Positions 56,994 to 64,000 of a stretch of DNA of 64,000 bases are shown here, piece after piece. How positions within the stretch are numbered: position 1 is the stretch's first letter; the number at the start of each line of letters is the position of its first letter. This stretch comes from Fulvimarina sp039652615 (GTDB lineage: Bacteria > Pseudomonadota > Alphaproteobacteria > Rhizobiales > Rhizobiaceae), in the NCBI RefSeq assembly GCF_039652615.1, contig NZ_JBDJAC010000007.1:124001-188000 (forward strand), read 5' to 3'. The position numbers were made by a program, and so were the translations under genes. The notes beneath the pieces are model-generated. The model saw only the letters and a program-made list of their open reading frames with translations. It was not told the DNA's origin and ran no database searches.

Positions 56994-57790
56994 TGACGGG
57001 AAAAGCTCTCCTGAAGATCGGCCGGTGCATCCTTGCGGAGAAACCGAAGCGTGATCGTACCGATGCGAAATTCTCGCTTTCGATAATGCGGCTGCGAGAG
57101 ATCGAGGACGTCATCCGTCATCGCCACGGTATCACGATACCGGACCCAGAGGACACAGATGATCGCGAGTTCTGCCTTGGCTATGTGAGAGCGGCAGCGC
57201 TCGCCCTCGCGCGCCAAGACATGACATCGTGGTGCCAACGTTGGGCGCCCTGGGTTCGTCTTGGCGAGATCGTCGAGATCGAAGCGCTCGCGTCGAAACG
57301 GCGCCATATGGTCAAAGCGGACGGTATCGCCGGAATGCTTCGCGTCACGAACGAGGAGCGGACCCGCCTGCACCTCAACACGATAGGCGCGTGCGACTTG
57401 CCGAAAGCCGCTCGCCTGAAGATGGCGAAGGATCGAAAGCGCCTTCGCGATCGGGAGGCGAAGCGGGATCTTCGAAGGTCGACCGGCACAGTCAGTCGCG
57501 AGTCCTATGAGGGCCAGTCTGCCGAGCGAACGAAGCCTTGGGAGGAGGCCGGCGTCTCGCGTGCCACATGGTATCGGCGCCGTGAGACAGGTCCGTCGCG
57601 AGTAGATATAAATACTAGTGGCGACACACTTGTCTCACCATCCTCAAAAGCCCCTGCACGATCTCACCGTACGGACAGTCCGGACGGCGAAGCCGAACGG
57701 AAAGGGGTTCGGGGGTCCCACCCCCGACGGAGGGCCCGGGAGGCGGAGCCTCATGGGATTGGCGACAAGATTTCGGGAGAGGCAGCATGA
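56993..57790 (+). CDS. phage protein of unknown function, largest early gene
   Basis: A 265-aa product starting at the ATG overlapping the previous TGA. The N-terminal part (about 1-120) is folded and includes EFCLGYVRAAALALARQDM. A basic region and a possible HTH (WEEAGVSRATWYRRR, near residue 195) follow, then a disordered Ser/Arg-rich tail. By position and DNA-binding character it may act in replication or regulation, but I do not recognise a family. Confidence 0.65.
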   Translation: MTGKALLKIGRCILAEKPKRDRTDAKFSLSIMRLREIEDVIRHRHGITIPDPEDTDDREFCLGYVRAAALALARQDMTSWCQRWAPWVRLGEIVEIEALASKRRHMVKADGIAGMLRVTNEERTRLHLNTIGACDLPKAARLKMAKDRKRLRDREAKRDLRRSTGTVSRESYEGQSAERTKPWEEAGVSRATWYRRRETGPSRVDINTSGDTLVSPSSKAPARSHRTDSPDGEAERKGVRGSHPRRRAREAEPHGIGDKISGEAA

Positions 57791-58095
57791 AAGGTGAACA
57801 GATGGATCTCCTGTCCTGGGAACGTCCCACCGCGACCATCCACGTCTTCCCCACCGACCGCATGACCGGCAAGGTTCGGCAGGTAGCGCTTGCCCTTGAT
57901 CATCGGCAAGGAAAGAAGGCGGAAGGCTACTGGCGAACAGAATGCAACCGCATGGCGGCATGGCTTCAGGTCGCCGGAGTGCCGGAAGCATTGATCCGTG
58001 ATGAGGTCGACCGGTTCGCCTTGGCTGTCCAACGAGAACTTCGCGAGCTTCATGAACCCGCCGCGTGGAATCAGCCAGGGGGTGACGCAGCATGA
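57787..58095 (+). CDS. DUF6074-like phage protein
   Basis: A 102-aa product whose pattern HVFPTDRMTGKVRQVALALD then EGYWRTECNRMA matches small DUF6074-type proteins common in Rhizobiales phages. Function unknown. Coupled on both sides. Confidence 0.65.
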   Translation: MKGEQMDLLSWERPTATIHVFPTDRMTGKVRQVALALDHRQGKKAEGYWRTECNRMAAWLQVAGVPEALIRDEVDRFALAVQRELRELHEPAAWNQPGGDAA

Positions 58096-58274
58096 CCGTC
58101 ACCCGCTCGCCGGATGGAACCTTCGCAGTCGTCAGCGGTCACAAGGTGATTGAGACCGGCTTCATCACGATGGCGGCCGCCTGGCCCTGGATTGATCGCC
58201 ACGACGGCGACCCCATCAATCGCAGCGAGGACACGTCGGAATGGTCTTGGAATAAGCGGGTGCATGGTGAATGA
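58092..58274 (+). CDS. small phage protein of unknown function
   Basis: A 60-aa product (MTVTRSPDGTFAVVSGHKVI at the N-terminus), last gene of the coupled early chain. A large imperfect stem-loop (AAGGAT ... ATCCTT around a GGGG/CCCC hairpin, about 58272-58324) follows and may end the transcript. Confidence 0.55.
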   Translation: MTVTRSPDGTFAVVSGHKVIETGFITMAAAWPWIDRHDGDPINRSEDTSEWSWNKRVHGE

Positions 58275-58396
58275 AGGATAAGCGCGACGGCGGGGTTTAG
58301 GGCGGAGCCCCATCTTGATCCTTAGACGAAATCGATGGAGATCGTCGCTGACACGTTACGACCAATTCCTCTATCCGCAGAAGAGAACACCCTCAC

Positions 58397-59194
58397 ATGA
58401 CACTTTGCATAGTTTGGCGCACGCAGGACAACATCTGCTTCGCATCTGACTCCAGACTGTCTTTCGGGCCCAATCGATGCGATGCGGCCATCAAAGTTAG
58501 CCGGATACCCTACAATGTGTACTCAGTTGGAGAACCTGATCAACCAGATCCACTTGTTGCCACGGGAGATCTGGGAATGGGATTTGCCGGATCCTCCTCT
58601 GTAGCCCTGATGGTCAAAGAGACTCTGTCCGAGATCGTTCGAAACCTTCAAGGCGTTCCCGGTTACATGGACACTGGAATGGATGGTGTCTCGGACGTCG
58701 TTTTTCGAACGTTCAAGGTTATCGCGGGAAATATTGGTCAGGCTATCTTTCAGGCTTCCGCCACCGAAATCATATTCGCCGGCTATTGCACAACTAATCA
58801 CCGCTTGCGCGCGTTTCGTATGGAGGCCAACCAGCAAAACGTTGCGACGCTCTCCGAGGTTCTGACCCAGACTGGAGACATCGAATTTCTGGGTTCTGGG
58901 GCTCGAAGTGCAAGGACCCAATTAGGAACGTTAAGGACGCAGCGCGATATCCTTCAAACTCTGAAGAATGTTATCGACGATCCGAGCATCGCGGACGTCG
59001 GCGGCAACCTTCAGTTCGGGGAATTCAAGGAAAAAAATTTCCAGCCGTTCGGCATGGGGCTCCAAAGCCAATCACCATCTGGAATTTCGTATTTCCGAGG
59101 GTCTGTGGATTACCATGGTCCGGATTTCGATCACACGAATGGCCTCCTACCCCGATTTCCATTGCTGGATTTGATTACAAACCCATTGAAGTGA
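58397..59194 (+). CDS. Ntn-hydrolase-fold protein, HslV/proteasome-beta-like (first of three)
   Basis: A 265-aa protein that, after loss of Met, begins Thr1, with Asp17 (FASDSRLS) and Lys32. These are the positions of the catalytic Thr1-Asp17-Lys33 of HslV and proteasome beta subunits, with Lys one place early. MGFAGSSSVALMVKETL further on resembles the HslV stretch around AGFAGG, reached after an insertion of about 18 residues. The gene stands alone, lower in GC than its neighbours, between the early chain and the terminase block, as accessory phage genes often do. Activity and target are unknown. ATG at 58397 has only a weak SD. Confidence 0.68.
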   Translation: MTLCIVWRTQDNICFASDSRLSFGPNRCDAAIKVSRIPYNVYSVGEPDQPDPLVATGDLGMGFAGSSSVALMVKETLSEIVRNLQGVPGYMDTGMDGVSDVVFRTFKVIAGNIGQAIFQASATEIIFAGYCTTNHRLRAFRMEANQQNVATLSEVLTQTGDIEFLGSGARSARTQLGTLRTQRDILQTLKNVIDDPSIADVGGNLQFGEFKEKNFQPFGMGLQSQSPSGISYFRGSVDYHGPDFDHTNGLLPRFPLLDLITNPLK

Positions 59195-59703
59195 CCCTCT
59201 CGCACGCACCCACCAAATCCCCAATATTTTCTGACTGCCCCGCCGCTCCTCAGAGAGTCCGTCCAGCGCGCGTTAGCTCCGTTCAGGCATCAATCCAACA
59301 AGACTGGCTCCTCGCTCTCTCGCGGCCCTGAAATTCGACCGGCAATCCGACCGACCGGCTGGCGCTTGTTCTGACTGTCGATCCGCCCTGCCGCCTGCTC
59401 ACAAACGCCTCCGCACTAAACGAACATGCCCGCATCTGTCGACCGAACGGTTTTGAGCATATGAGCAGATATCTGCTCCGAATGGTTCGATTGTGAGCAT
59501 CGCGAGCGGAAGAGTTCGGCACCTTCCCGCCCTGGTGATCTTCACTTTCGAGTTATCCACAGGCTTTCTCGGCGAACTGTAGGAGAGCAGCGGGAAGCGA
59601 GGAGAAGCCAAGAGAACTCGCGGCAATTCGGCAAGTGGCTCGATGTCTCGCTCGATAGGAAAAACCTATTGAATGAAGGGCAATCGGGCGGCATTTTCCT
59701 ATC
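59195..59703. promoter_or_regulatory. regulatory gap before terminase genes
   Basis: About 510 bp with no supported gene. It contains a perfect 16-bp palindrome GAGCAGATATCTGCTC (59463-59478) flanked by two TGAGCAT copies, a perfect DnaA-box match TTATCCACA (59553-59561), and a 10-bp inverted repeat GATAGGAAAA/TTTTCCTATC (59654-59663 and 59694-59703) whose right arm touches the next start codon. This is a likely site for late-gene control or replication; the role is inferred. Confidence 0.5.
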
Positions 59704-60099
59704 ATGTCGCTCACTCGCTCCCCCATTGGTACATCTTCGCCCGTCGCTCGCTCGGCGGTTTCGAACGGTTCGCGCCTGCTTACCGGCATCGATGGCCGGA
59801 GCGCTTCGGCCCGCCGGTTCCGTGACCTGGCAAGGGACTTCGCAGGCGAGCTTGGGGGCGAGGATGCCCTCACAGCACCGCAACGCGCCTTGGTCCGTCA
59901 CGCCGCTGCCGTAGTGCTCGAAAGCGAGGCGCTACAGGCCGCCATCGTCAGGGGCGAGGACGTCGACCACGAACAGCTTGTGCGCGTCTCCAACGTTCTC
60001 GCTCGCTTGATGCGCGACCTCGGCGTGAAGGGGACCGGGAAGCAGAAAGAGCCGGGCGCCGATCTCAACGCCTACCTGAAATCGAGGAACGCCGCGTGA
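59704..60099 (+). CDS. probable small terminase subunit
   Basis: A 131-aa, Ala/Arg-rich helical protein directly upstream of the large terminase gene, overlapping it by 4 nt (GTGA). The size and position are those of a small terminase; I cannot point to a DNA-binding motif. The ATG at 59704 directly follows the right arm of a 10-bp inverted repeat and has no SD, so the true start or its control is uncertain. Confidence 0.55.
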   Translation: MSLTRSPIGTSSPVARSAVSNGSRLLTGIDGRSASARRFRDLARDFAGELGGEDALTAPQRALVRHAAAVVLESEALQAAIVRGEDVDHEQLVRVSNVLARLMRDLGVKGTGKQKEPGADLNAYLKSRNAA

Positions 60100-61670
60100 C
60101 CGCGCTCGTCACCATGCGGGAAGCATTGAGCGATCCCGCCCTTCTCGGTGACGTGATGCCGGGGGATAGCTGGGCCGGATGGCGCGCCCTCCTCATCGCT
60201 GCCATGGGCGAGGAATTGACCGCAGACGAGCGAGAGCTATTCCGCACCCTGACCGGCCGGGACCATGAGCCGGGCGAGTGTGTCGAGGAGCTATGGGCCG
60301 TGGTTGGCCGGCGCGGCGGCAAGACGAGGGCGGCGGCGGTGGTCGCGGTCTATCTCGCTGCCTTGGTCGACTATTCCGACAAGCTGGCGATCGGCGAGCG
60401 TGCAGTCCTGCCCTTTATCGCGACGACGACGAAACAGGCCCGGAAGGCGTTCGGCTATGCGGCCGGCATCCTCGAATCGACGCCGATGCTGCGAGGGCTG
60501 ATCACGAACCGGACTGCGGAGACGATCGCGCTCTCGACGCGGGTGGATCTCGAAATTCAACCGGCGTCCTGGCGAGGCAATCGAGGCGACACCAGCGCAG
60601 CCGTCATCGGCGACGAGGCAGCGTTCTGGCGTGACGATACCAGCGCCAATCCCGACACGGAAATCCTCAACGCTCTTCGGCCCTCGCTGGCGACGACGGG
60701 CGGCCCTTTGATCATCATTTCGAGCCCGTACGCGAGGCGGGGCGAGCTCTACACGACGTGGAAACGGCACTACGGGGCGAGCGGCGACCCGCTCATCCTC
60801 GTTGCGCAGGCCCCGTCCCGTGTCCTTAACCCGTCCCTGTCCCAGAAGGTCATTGACCGCGCTATGGAGCGCGACCCGGCCGCCGCCATGGCCGAATGGG
60901 GAGCGCAGTTCCGAACCGACGTTGAGGCGTGCCTGACGATCGAAGCCGTCGAGGCGGTGACCCGGTCCGGTGCTCGCGAGCGCGGGCGCATCGGCGACGT
61001 GACCTATTTCGGCTTTGTCGATCCGTCCGGCGGCTCGGCGGACTCGATGACGATGGCGATCGGGCACAAGGAAGGATCGAAGGCGATCCTCGACGTCATT
61101 CGCGAGGTTAAGCCTCCCTTCAGCCCGGAGGCGGTCGTCGCTGACTTCTCCGCCGACTTCAAGCGATACGGTGTCCGAAGGATCGAGGGCGATCGGTATG
61201 CCGGCGAGTGGGCACGCGAGCCGTTCCGAAAGCTCGGGATCGAGTACGTCGCAACGTCGAAGCCGAAGGTCGATCTCTATCGGGATCTCATCCCCCGGGT
61301 GAACTCGGGCGAGGTCGAACTCCTCGATATGCCTCGTCTCGCCTCGCAGCTCGTCAGCCTCGAGCGCCGGACGAGCCGCGGTGGCCGTGACACCATCGAT
61401 CATCCGCCACGCGGTCATGACGACGTCGCGAACGCGGCTGCGGGCGTCCTTGTCCTCATCTTCGATCGGACCTTCAGCACAGCGAAGCCGGGGACGACGC
61501 GCATGGCGACATACGGTTACGGCGGCCAAGTCCATTTCGCCGATGACAAGCGGCAACGTGCCTGGGAGCGACGTCCGGCGCCTCAGCCCATCACGATCGG
61601 CCCGCACGATCATCCTGCGCCGGCTGTCCCGCAGATTCCCTATCCTTCAATCTCGTTTAGGAGGCCCTGA
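60096..61670 (+). CDS. phage terminase large subunit
   Basis: DNA-packaging motor of 524 aa. The ATPase domain has Walker A VVGRRGGKTR (69-78) and Walker B AVIGDEAAFW (about 169-178), then IIISSPYARRGELYT as coupling motif. The nuclease domain has Asp309 in GFVDPSGGSADSM, VADFSADFKRYG and RGHDDVANAAAG as acidic metal sites. GTG start overlaps the small-subunit stop. This gene shows that the element is phage-derived. Confidence 0.92.
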   Translation: MTALVTMREALSDPALLGDVMPGDSWAGWRALLIAAMGEELTADERELFRTLTGRDHEPGECVEELWAVVGRRGGKTRAAAVVAVYLAALVDYSDKLAIGERAVLPFIATTTKQARKAFGYAAGILESTPMLRGLITNRTAETIALSTRVDLEIQPASWRGNRGDTSAAVIGDEAAFWRDDTSANPDTEILNALRPSLATTGGPLIIISSPYARRGELYTTWKRHYGASGDPLILVAQAPSRVLNPSLSQKVIDRAMERDPAAAMAEWGAQFRTDVEACLTIEAVEAVTRSGARERGRIGDVTYFGFVDPSGGSADSMTMAIGHKEGSKAILDVIREVKPPFSPEAVVADFSADFKRYGVRRIEGDRYAGEWAREPFRKLGIEYVATSKPKVDLYRDLIPRVNSGEVELLDMPRLASQLVSLERRTSRGGRDTIDHPPRGHDDVANAAAGVLVLIFDRTFSTAKPGTTRMATYGYGGQVHFADDKRQRAWERRPAPQPITIGPHDHPAPAVPQIPYPSISFRRP

Positions 61671-61671
61671 C

Positions 61672-61959
61672 ATGGGTGCTGAAACCACTTCCCCGCCGAC
61701 CAGCGTTGGTCGCGGGTCTGACTTCGTTCCGACTTCGATCATTGCCGGTTCCCCTGCGGGGATCGCCGAGCATCTGCGAACGACACATTTCGCCCCTGGT
61801 GAAACCCGTGCTTCGATCATGGAGATCGGCGCCAGCGGATTTCCCGATCCGGCGCGAGCTATCGGCCGTCTGGCGCGCTTCGCCGATGCTGGTGTCACCA
61901 AGCTCGCTATCTCTGACGGCACCTCCTGGCACCTCCTCGTTGCGGGGGACGCGATCTGA
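61672..61959 (+). CDS. phage late protein of unknown function
   Basis: A 95-aa soluble product with the SD TAGGAGG inside the end of the terminase gene. Unrecognised. Its stop overlaps the next ATG (CTGATGG). Confidence 0.65.
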   Translation: MGAETTSPPTSVGRGSDFVPTSIIAGSPAGIAEHLRTTHFAPGETRASIMEIGASGFPDPARAIGRLARFADAGVTKLAISDGTSWHLLVAGDAI

Positions 61960-62663
61960 TGGAAACCACGGAACCAATCACCCGAAGCGCGCTCGAGGTC
62001 CGGCTCAACCCGCTCGGATGGCCGGTCGAGGCAGATGCGAGCGAGCATTATATCCAGCCGTATAACGCGGCCGCCGGCGAGGCGCAGGCTGTATATGAAG
62101 CCTTCCAGAAAGCCTCGGCGGAAGCTGCGAATAATCCTGGCCTGACCGATATCGGCAGGCGTCAGGCGGCTCACGACTGGGCGGAGAAGCATCTTCCGGC
62201 ACTGCGTGAGAAGCTCGCGAGGATCCGGTCTTCAGCGGCCGAAACGATCGAGAACGCCGGCAAGTCCATGACGGCAGCGTTCACGGCCCCTGCGGAGGAA
62301 CCGCAGGATATCGCGATGCTGCAAGAGGTTCGGTCATGGCTTCGGACCATGCCTGAGAACCAGCGCACGATGAAGGTCGTCGAACTTGCCCGTGCCGGTG
62401 ATCGCACCGCACTTCGCGCGGTTCTCACCGCTCCGTCCTACCTCACAGGAGTCGATCATGACTTGCTCACTCAGGTGCGTGACATCGTCTCCGAGGCAGA
62501 CCACCCCGAACGGTTCGCCAAGGTCCAGGCCGTAAAGAAGGCCGCGACATACAGCGAACGGGCACTGGATGGCGTCATTCGGTTTATCGAGCAGGAAGGG
62601 ACCGTCCTCGGAAAGCGTCCGGGTTCGACTGATACCGCCGTTCGCCTTCCGCGGTCCGCGTAG
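61959..62663 (+). CDS. phage late protein of unknown function
   Basis: A 234-aa, largely helical product; about residues 60-150 have heptad-like Ala/Leu/Glu content (LPALREKLARIRSSAAETIE). It may be structural or a scaffold. No family is recognised. Confidence 0.65.
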   Translation: METTEPITRSALEVRLNPLGWPVEADASEHYIQPYNAAAGEAQAVYEAFQKASAEAANNPGLTDIGRRQAAHDWAEKHLPALREKLARIRSSAAETIENAGKSMTAAFTAPAEEPQDIAMLQEVRSWLRTMPENQRTMKVVELARAGDRTALRAVLTAPSYLTGVDHDLLTQVRDIVSEADHPERFAKVQAVKKAATYSERALDGVIRFIEQEGTVLGKRPGSTDTAVRLPRSA

Positions 62664-62673
62664 GAGCTCAACG

Positions 62674-63135
62674 ATGAACGCGCTCGCTTTACAATCCGCG
62701 ATCACGCCGAAATACGACCCGGCGAACGAAGACGGCGGGCATCGATACGCTGCCTTCGCAGGCGGCTATCAAAGCGGCTCTCCTGTCTCTGGAGGTGTGA
62801 ACGGTGCGCTCGGCGGCATCGGCGTGGCCAGTTCGCTCGGAAGCACCGCAGCCGGTGCATCGTTCCTCGGCGCGATCGGAGGCCCGGTCGGCATGGCCGT
62901 TGTCGGCGGCATCGCCGGCCCGGTCGGCTCTCTCTTCAAGAAGCGAAAGGTCAAAGCCGATGACGGCGATCAATATCATCGTGGCGACAACGAAGGCGTT
63001 CGTTCTGACGGACTCCGCGTTCTACCGGCCGTCCGGCGAAGTCGTCGAGTTCGGGCGCAAGTGCGTCGTGGCGCAGGGCGCACGGTTGGCGGTCGCGACC
63101 CGCGGCGACTATCGGCTCGCACCTGCCATCGCTGA
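62674..63135 (+). CDS. Gly-rich phage protein with questionable C-terminus
   Basis: The first about 100 residues have a glycine-zipper-like stretch (GALGGIGVASSLGSTAAGAS then FLGAIGGPVGMAVVGG) ending FKKRK, plausible as a membrane-inserting or structural segment. After codon about 96 the frame runs 176 bp inside the next gene and gives an Arg-rich shadow-like sequence. All other junctions in this operon overlap by 1-4 nt, so the real end may differ through a frameshift. SD GGAG is present before the ATG. Confidence 0.55.
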   Translation: MNALALQSAITPKYDPANEDGGHRYAAFAGGYQSGSPVSGGVNGALGGIGVASSLGSTAAGASFLGAIGGPVGMAVVGGIAGPVGSLFKKRKVKADDGDQYHRGDNEGVRSDGLRVLPAVRRSRRVRAQVRRGAGRTVGGRDPRRLSARTCHR

Positions 63136-63724
63136 AGCCTGCGACGATCTTTATGACAGCATCGATGACCTGATCGAGGAGGAGGCGCACAGTCTGCGCG
63201 GGCTCTACGAACGGACGATCCAGGCGGCCGGGGCCGTGGACGCATCGGCTCAGATGCTTTTCGTCGGATGGTCTGCGCACAAGGGCGGGCCGGTAGCTGT
63301 CTCCCTTCTCTACGATGGCACCGAATGGACCTTCGATGATCGGAGCGAGGAGGGCGCCGTCGCTCCCATGCCGGACGCCACCGAGATGTCACGGCTGCGC
63401 ATGCTTCGCGCGGAGCCGGGCGAGGACTATGACGCCGAGACCTTCGATCCGATCGCGCATGGCATTCCACTCATCGAAGGCCAGCGGCGCATGAAGCTGA
63501 AAAATCCGACCTTGCCTGGATCGGCGAAATTCCACTGTGTCGGCGGCGACGTTTTGCTCACGACCGTGACGGAAGTTGCGATCGAGCAAGCAACGGTCCA
63601 TTCCTGGCCTGATACTGTCGGCTGTCCGATCCGACCGGAGCCGTTCGCCCTGCCCGTGACTGAGGGCATGTCGCGCCAGCAACGCCGGGCGCTCGCTCGT
63701 CAGGCCAGAAAGGTGGCGGCGTGA
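62960..63724 (+). CDS. Ntn-hydrolase-fold protein, HslV/proteasome-beta-like (second of three)
   Basis: A 254-aa protein. After Met removal it has Thr1, Asp17 (VLTDSAFY), Lys33 (EFGRKC) and Gly48 (ATRGDY), all in register with HslV and proteasome beta (Thr1, Asp17, Lys33, Gly47/48). The C-terminal part (about 165-254) is not typical of proteasome subunits and ends in a basic QQRRALARQARKVAA tail. It is in the late operon and its TGA overlaps the GTG of the next, related gene. No function is proven; self-processing, virion maturation protease or structural use of the fold are possible. Confidence 0.68.
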   Translation: MTAINIIVATTKAFVLTDSAFYRPSGEVVEFGRKCVVAQGARLAVATRGDYRLAPAIAEACDDLYDSIDDLIEEEAHSLRGLYERTIQAAGAVDASAQMLFVGWSAHKGGPVAVSLLYDGTEWTFDDRSEEGAVAPMPDATEMSRLRMLRAEPGEDYDAETFDPIAHGIPLIEGQRRMKLKNPTLPGSAKFHCVGGDVLLTTVTEVAIEQATVHSWPDTVGCPIRPEPFALPVTEGMSRQQRRALARQARKVAA

Positions 63725-64000
63725 GTGCATACGCCACCCTTTGCCGACCAGATGCGGGCTACCTCTGGACGGACGGCGCGATCTACGACGCCGACACCCG
63801 ACTCGTCCAAGTCAGTCGAAAGGCGCATCCGGTCGCCGGCAAGCCGCTTGTGGTCACCGGCCGCGGCGGGACGGCACTGCCGATCCTCTTTGCGGAGTTG
63901 CTGGCGAGCGAGGACCTGACGATCGACGCCCTCGCCACCGAAGGCGAAGCAATCACCGGCCGCTTTCTCGACGAACACGCGGGCTATATCGCGAGCCTCG
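63721..64000 (+). CDS. Ntn-hydrolase-fold protein, HslV/proteasome-beta-like (third of three, 3' end outside window)
   Basis: The first 93 residues are visible. After Met removal it has Ser1, Asp17 (LWTDGAIY), Lys33 (QVSRKA) and Gly48 (TGRGGT). It shares TD-x-A-x-Y, RK and RG with the preceding protein, so the two are likely ancient duplicates, here with Ser instead of Thr as the potential nucleophile. GTG start overlaps the previous stop. It continues past the window edge. Confidence 0.65.
   Translation, partial: MSAYATLCRPDAGYLWTDGAIYDADTRLVQVSRKAHPVAGKPLVVTGRGGTALPILFAELLASEDLTIDALATEGEAITGRFLDEHAGYIASL

Larger units (their letters stand above)
53714..64000. mobile_element. integrated temperate-phage-like element, left part
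   Basis: It begins at the tRNA-Lys junction and runs off the right edge. The order is integrase and Arc-type repressor leftward, three operators, a chain of small coupled early genes rightward, an isolated Ntn-hydrolase-like gene, a regulatory gap, small and large terminase, and the start of a late operon with two more Ntn-hydrolase-like genes. Terminase places it as a phage rather than a plasmid-type element. Capsid, portal and lysis genes are not in view. Confidence 0.88.

Noticed and set aside
60291..61613. 440-codon leftward frame opposite the large terminase gene
   Set aside because: Antisense of a gene with full ATPase and nuclease motifs; Arg-rich product.

Overview
The window looks like a chromosomal segment of an alphaproteobacterium of the order Hyphomicrobiales (Rhizobiales). 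It is GC-rich and carries blocks typical of that order: surE-pcm-nlpD-like, yajC-secDF (fused), trmFO, tig-clpP-clpX-lon-hupB, sdhCDA, purL-bolA-grxD, and a DUF1127 gene next to an anti-Shine-Dalgarno RNA array. Family-level placement (for example Aurantimonadaceae) is only a guess.

Layout. 1-10965: end of serS, then surE, pcm and a LysM/degenerate-M23 lipoprotein, a DUF815 ATPase on the other strand, then yajC, secDF, an Mth938-domain protein, a squalene/phytoene-synthase-like protein and a DUF4153 membrane protein. 11054-14333 (minus): trmFO, an MFS transporter, and a 47-residue DUF1127 gene followed by six consecutive hairpins that, on the minus strand, each show UCCUCCC in the loop. 14803-27730: tRNA-Leu, tig, an MscS-type channel, clpP, clpX, lon (with an RpoH-like promoter), hupB, DUF3297, an L,D-transpeptidase and rplS. 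27847-35959: a dispersed repeat, a GNAT protein, sdhC-sdhD-sdhA without sdhB, several small exported proteins, pncA and msrB. 36043-41939 (minus): an L,D-transpeptidase, a Bcr/CflA-type transporter, grxD, bolA, purL and a membrane protein. 42112-52851: recJ, a soluble PAS chemoreceptor, a peptide-type ABC transporter with a permease-ATPase fusion, a GlcG/HbpS-like protein, tRNA-Pro and a GMC oxidoreductase.

From about 53666 to the right edge lies an integrated temperate-phage-like element. Its left junction is a 48-nt duplicate of the 3' half of a tRNA-Lys(UUU) gene, followed by a tyrosine integrase, an Arc-type repressor and three palindromic operators. A divergent chain of about ten small, translationally coupled early genes follows, then a lone gene, a regulatory gap, a probable small-terminase gene, the large terminase and the start of the late operon. 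Portal, capsid and tail genes, and the right junction, lie beyond the window.

The most unusual signal is that three element genes (58397, 62960, 63721) encode proteins that, once the initiator Met is removed, begin with Thr or Ser and have Asp17 and Lys33 (Lys32 in the first) in the register of HslV and proteasome beta subunits. They look like a set of element-encoded Ntn-hydrolase-fold proteins, two of them adjacent in the late operon. Other points of note are the two-unit, six-hairpin CCUCCUCCC array, a 120-bp inverted-terminal repeat family whose copies overlap stop codons, and the three TGGCT-N3-AGCCA operators of the element.
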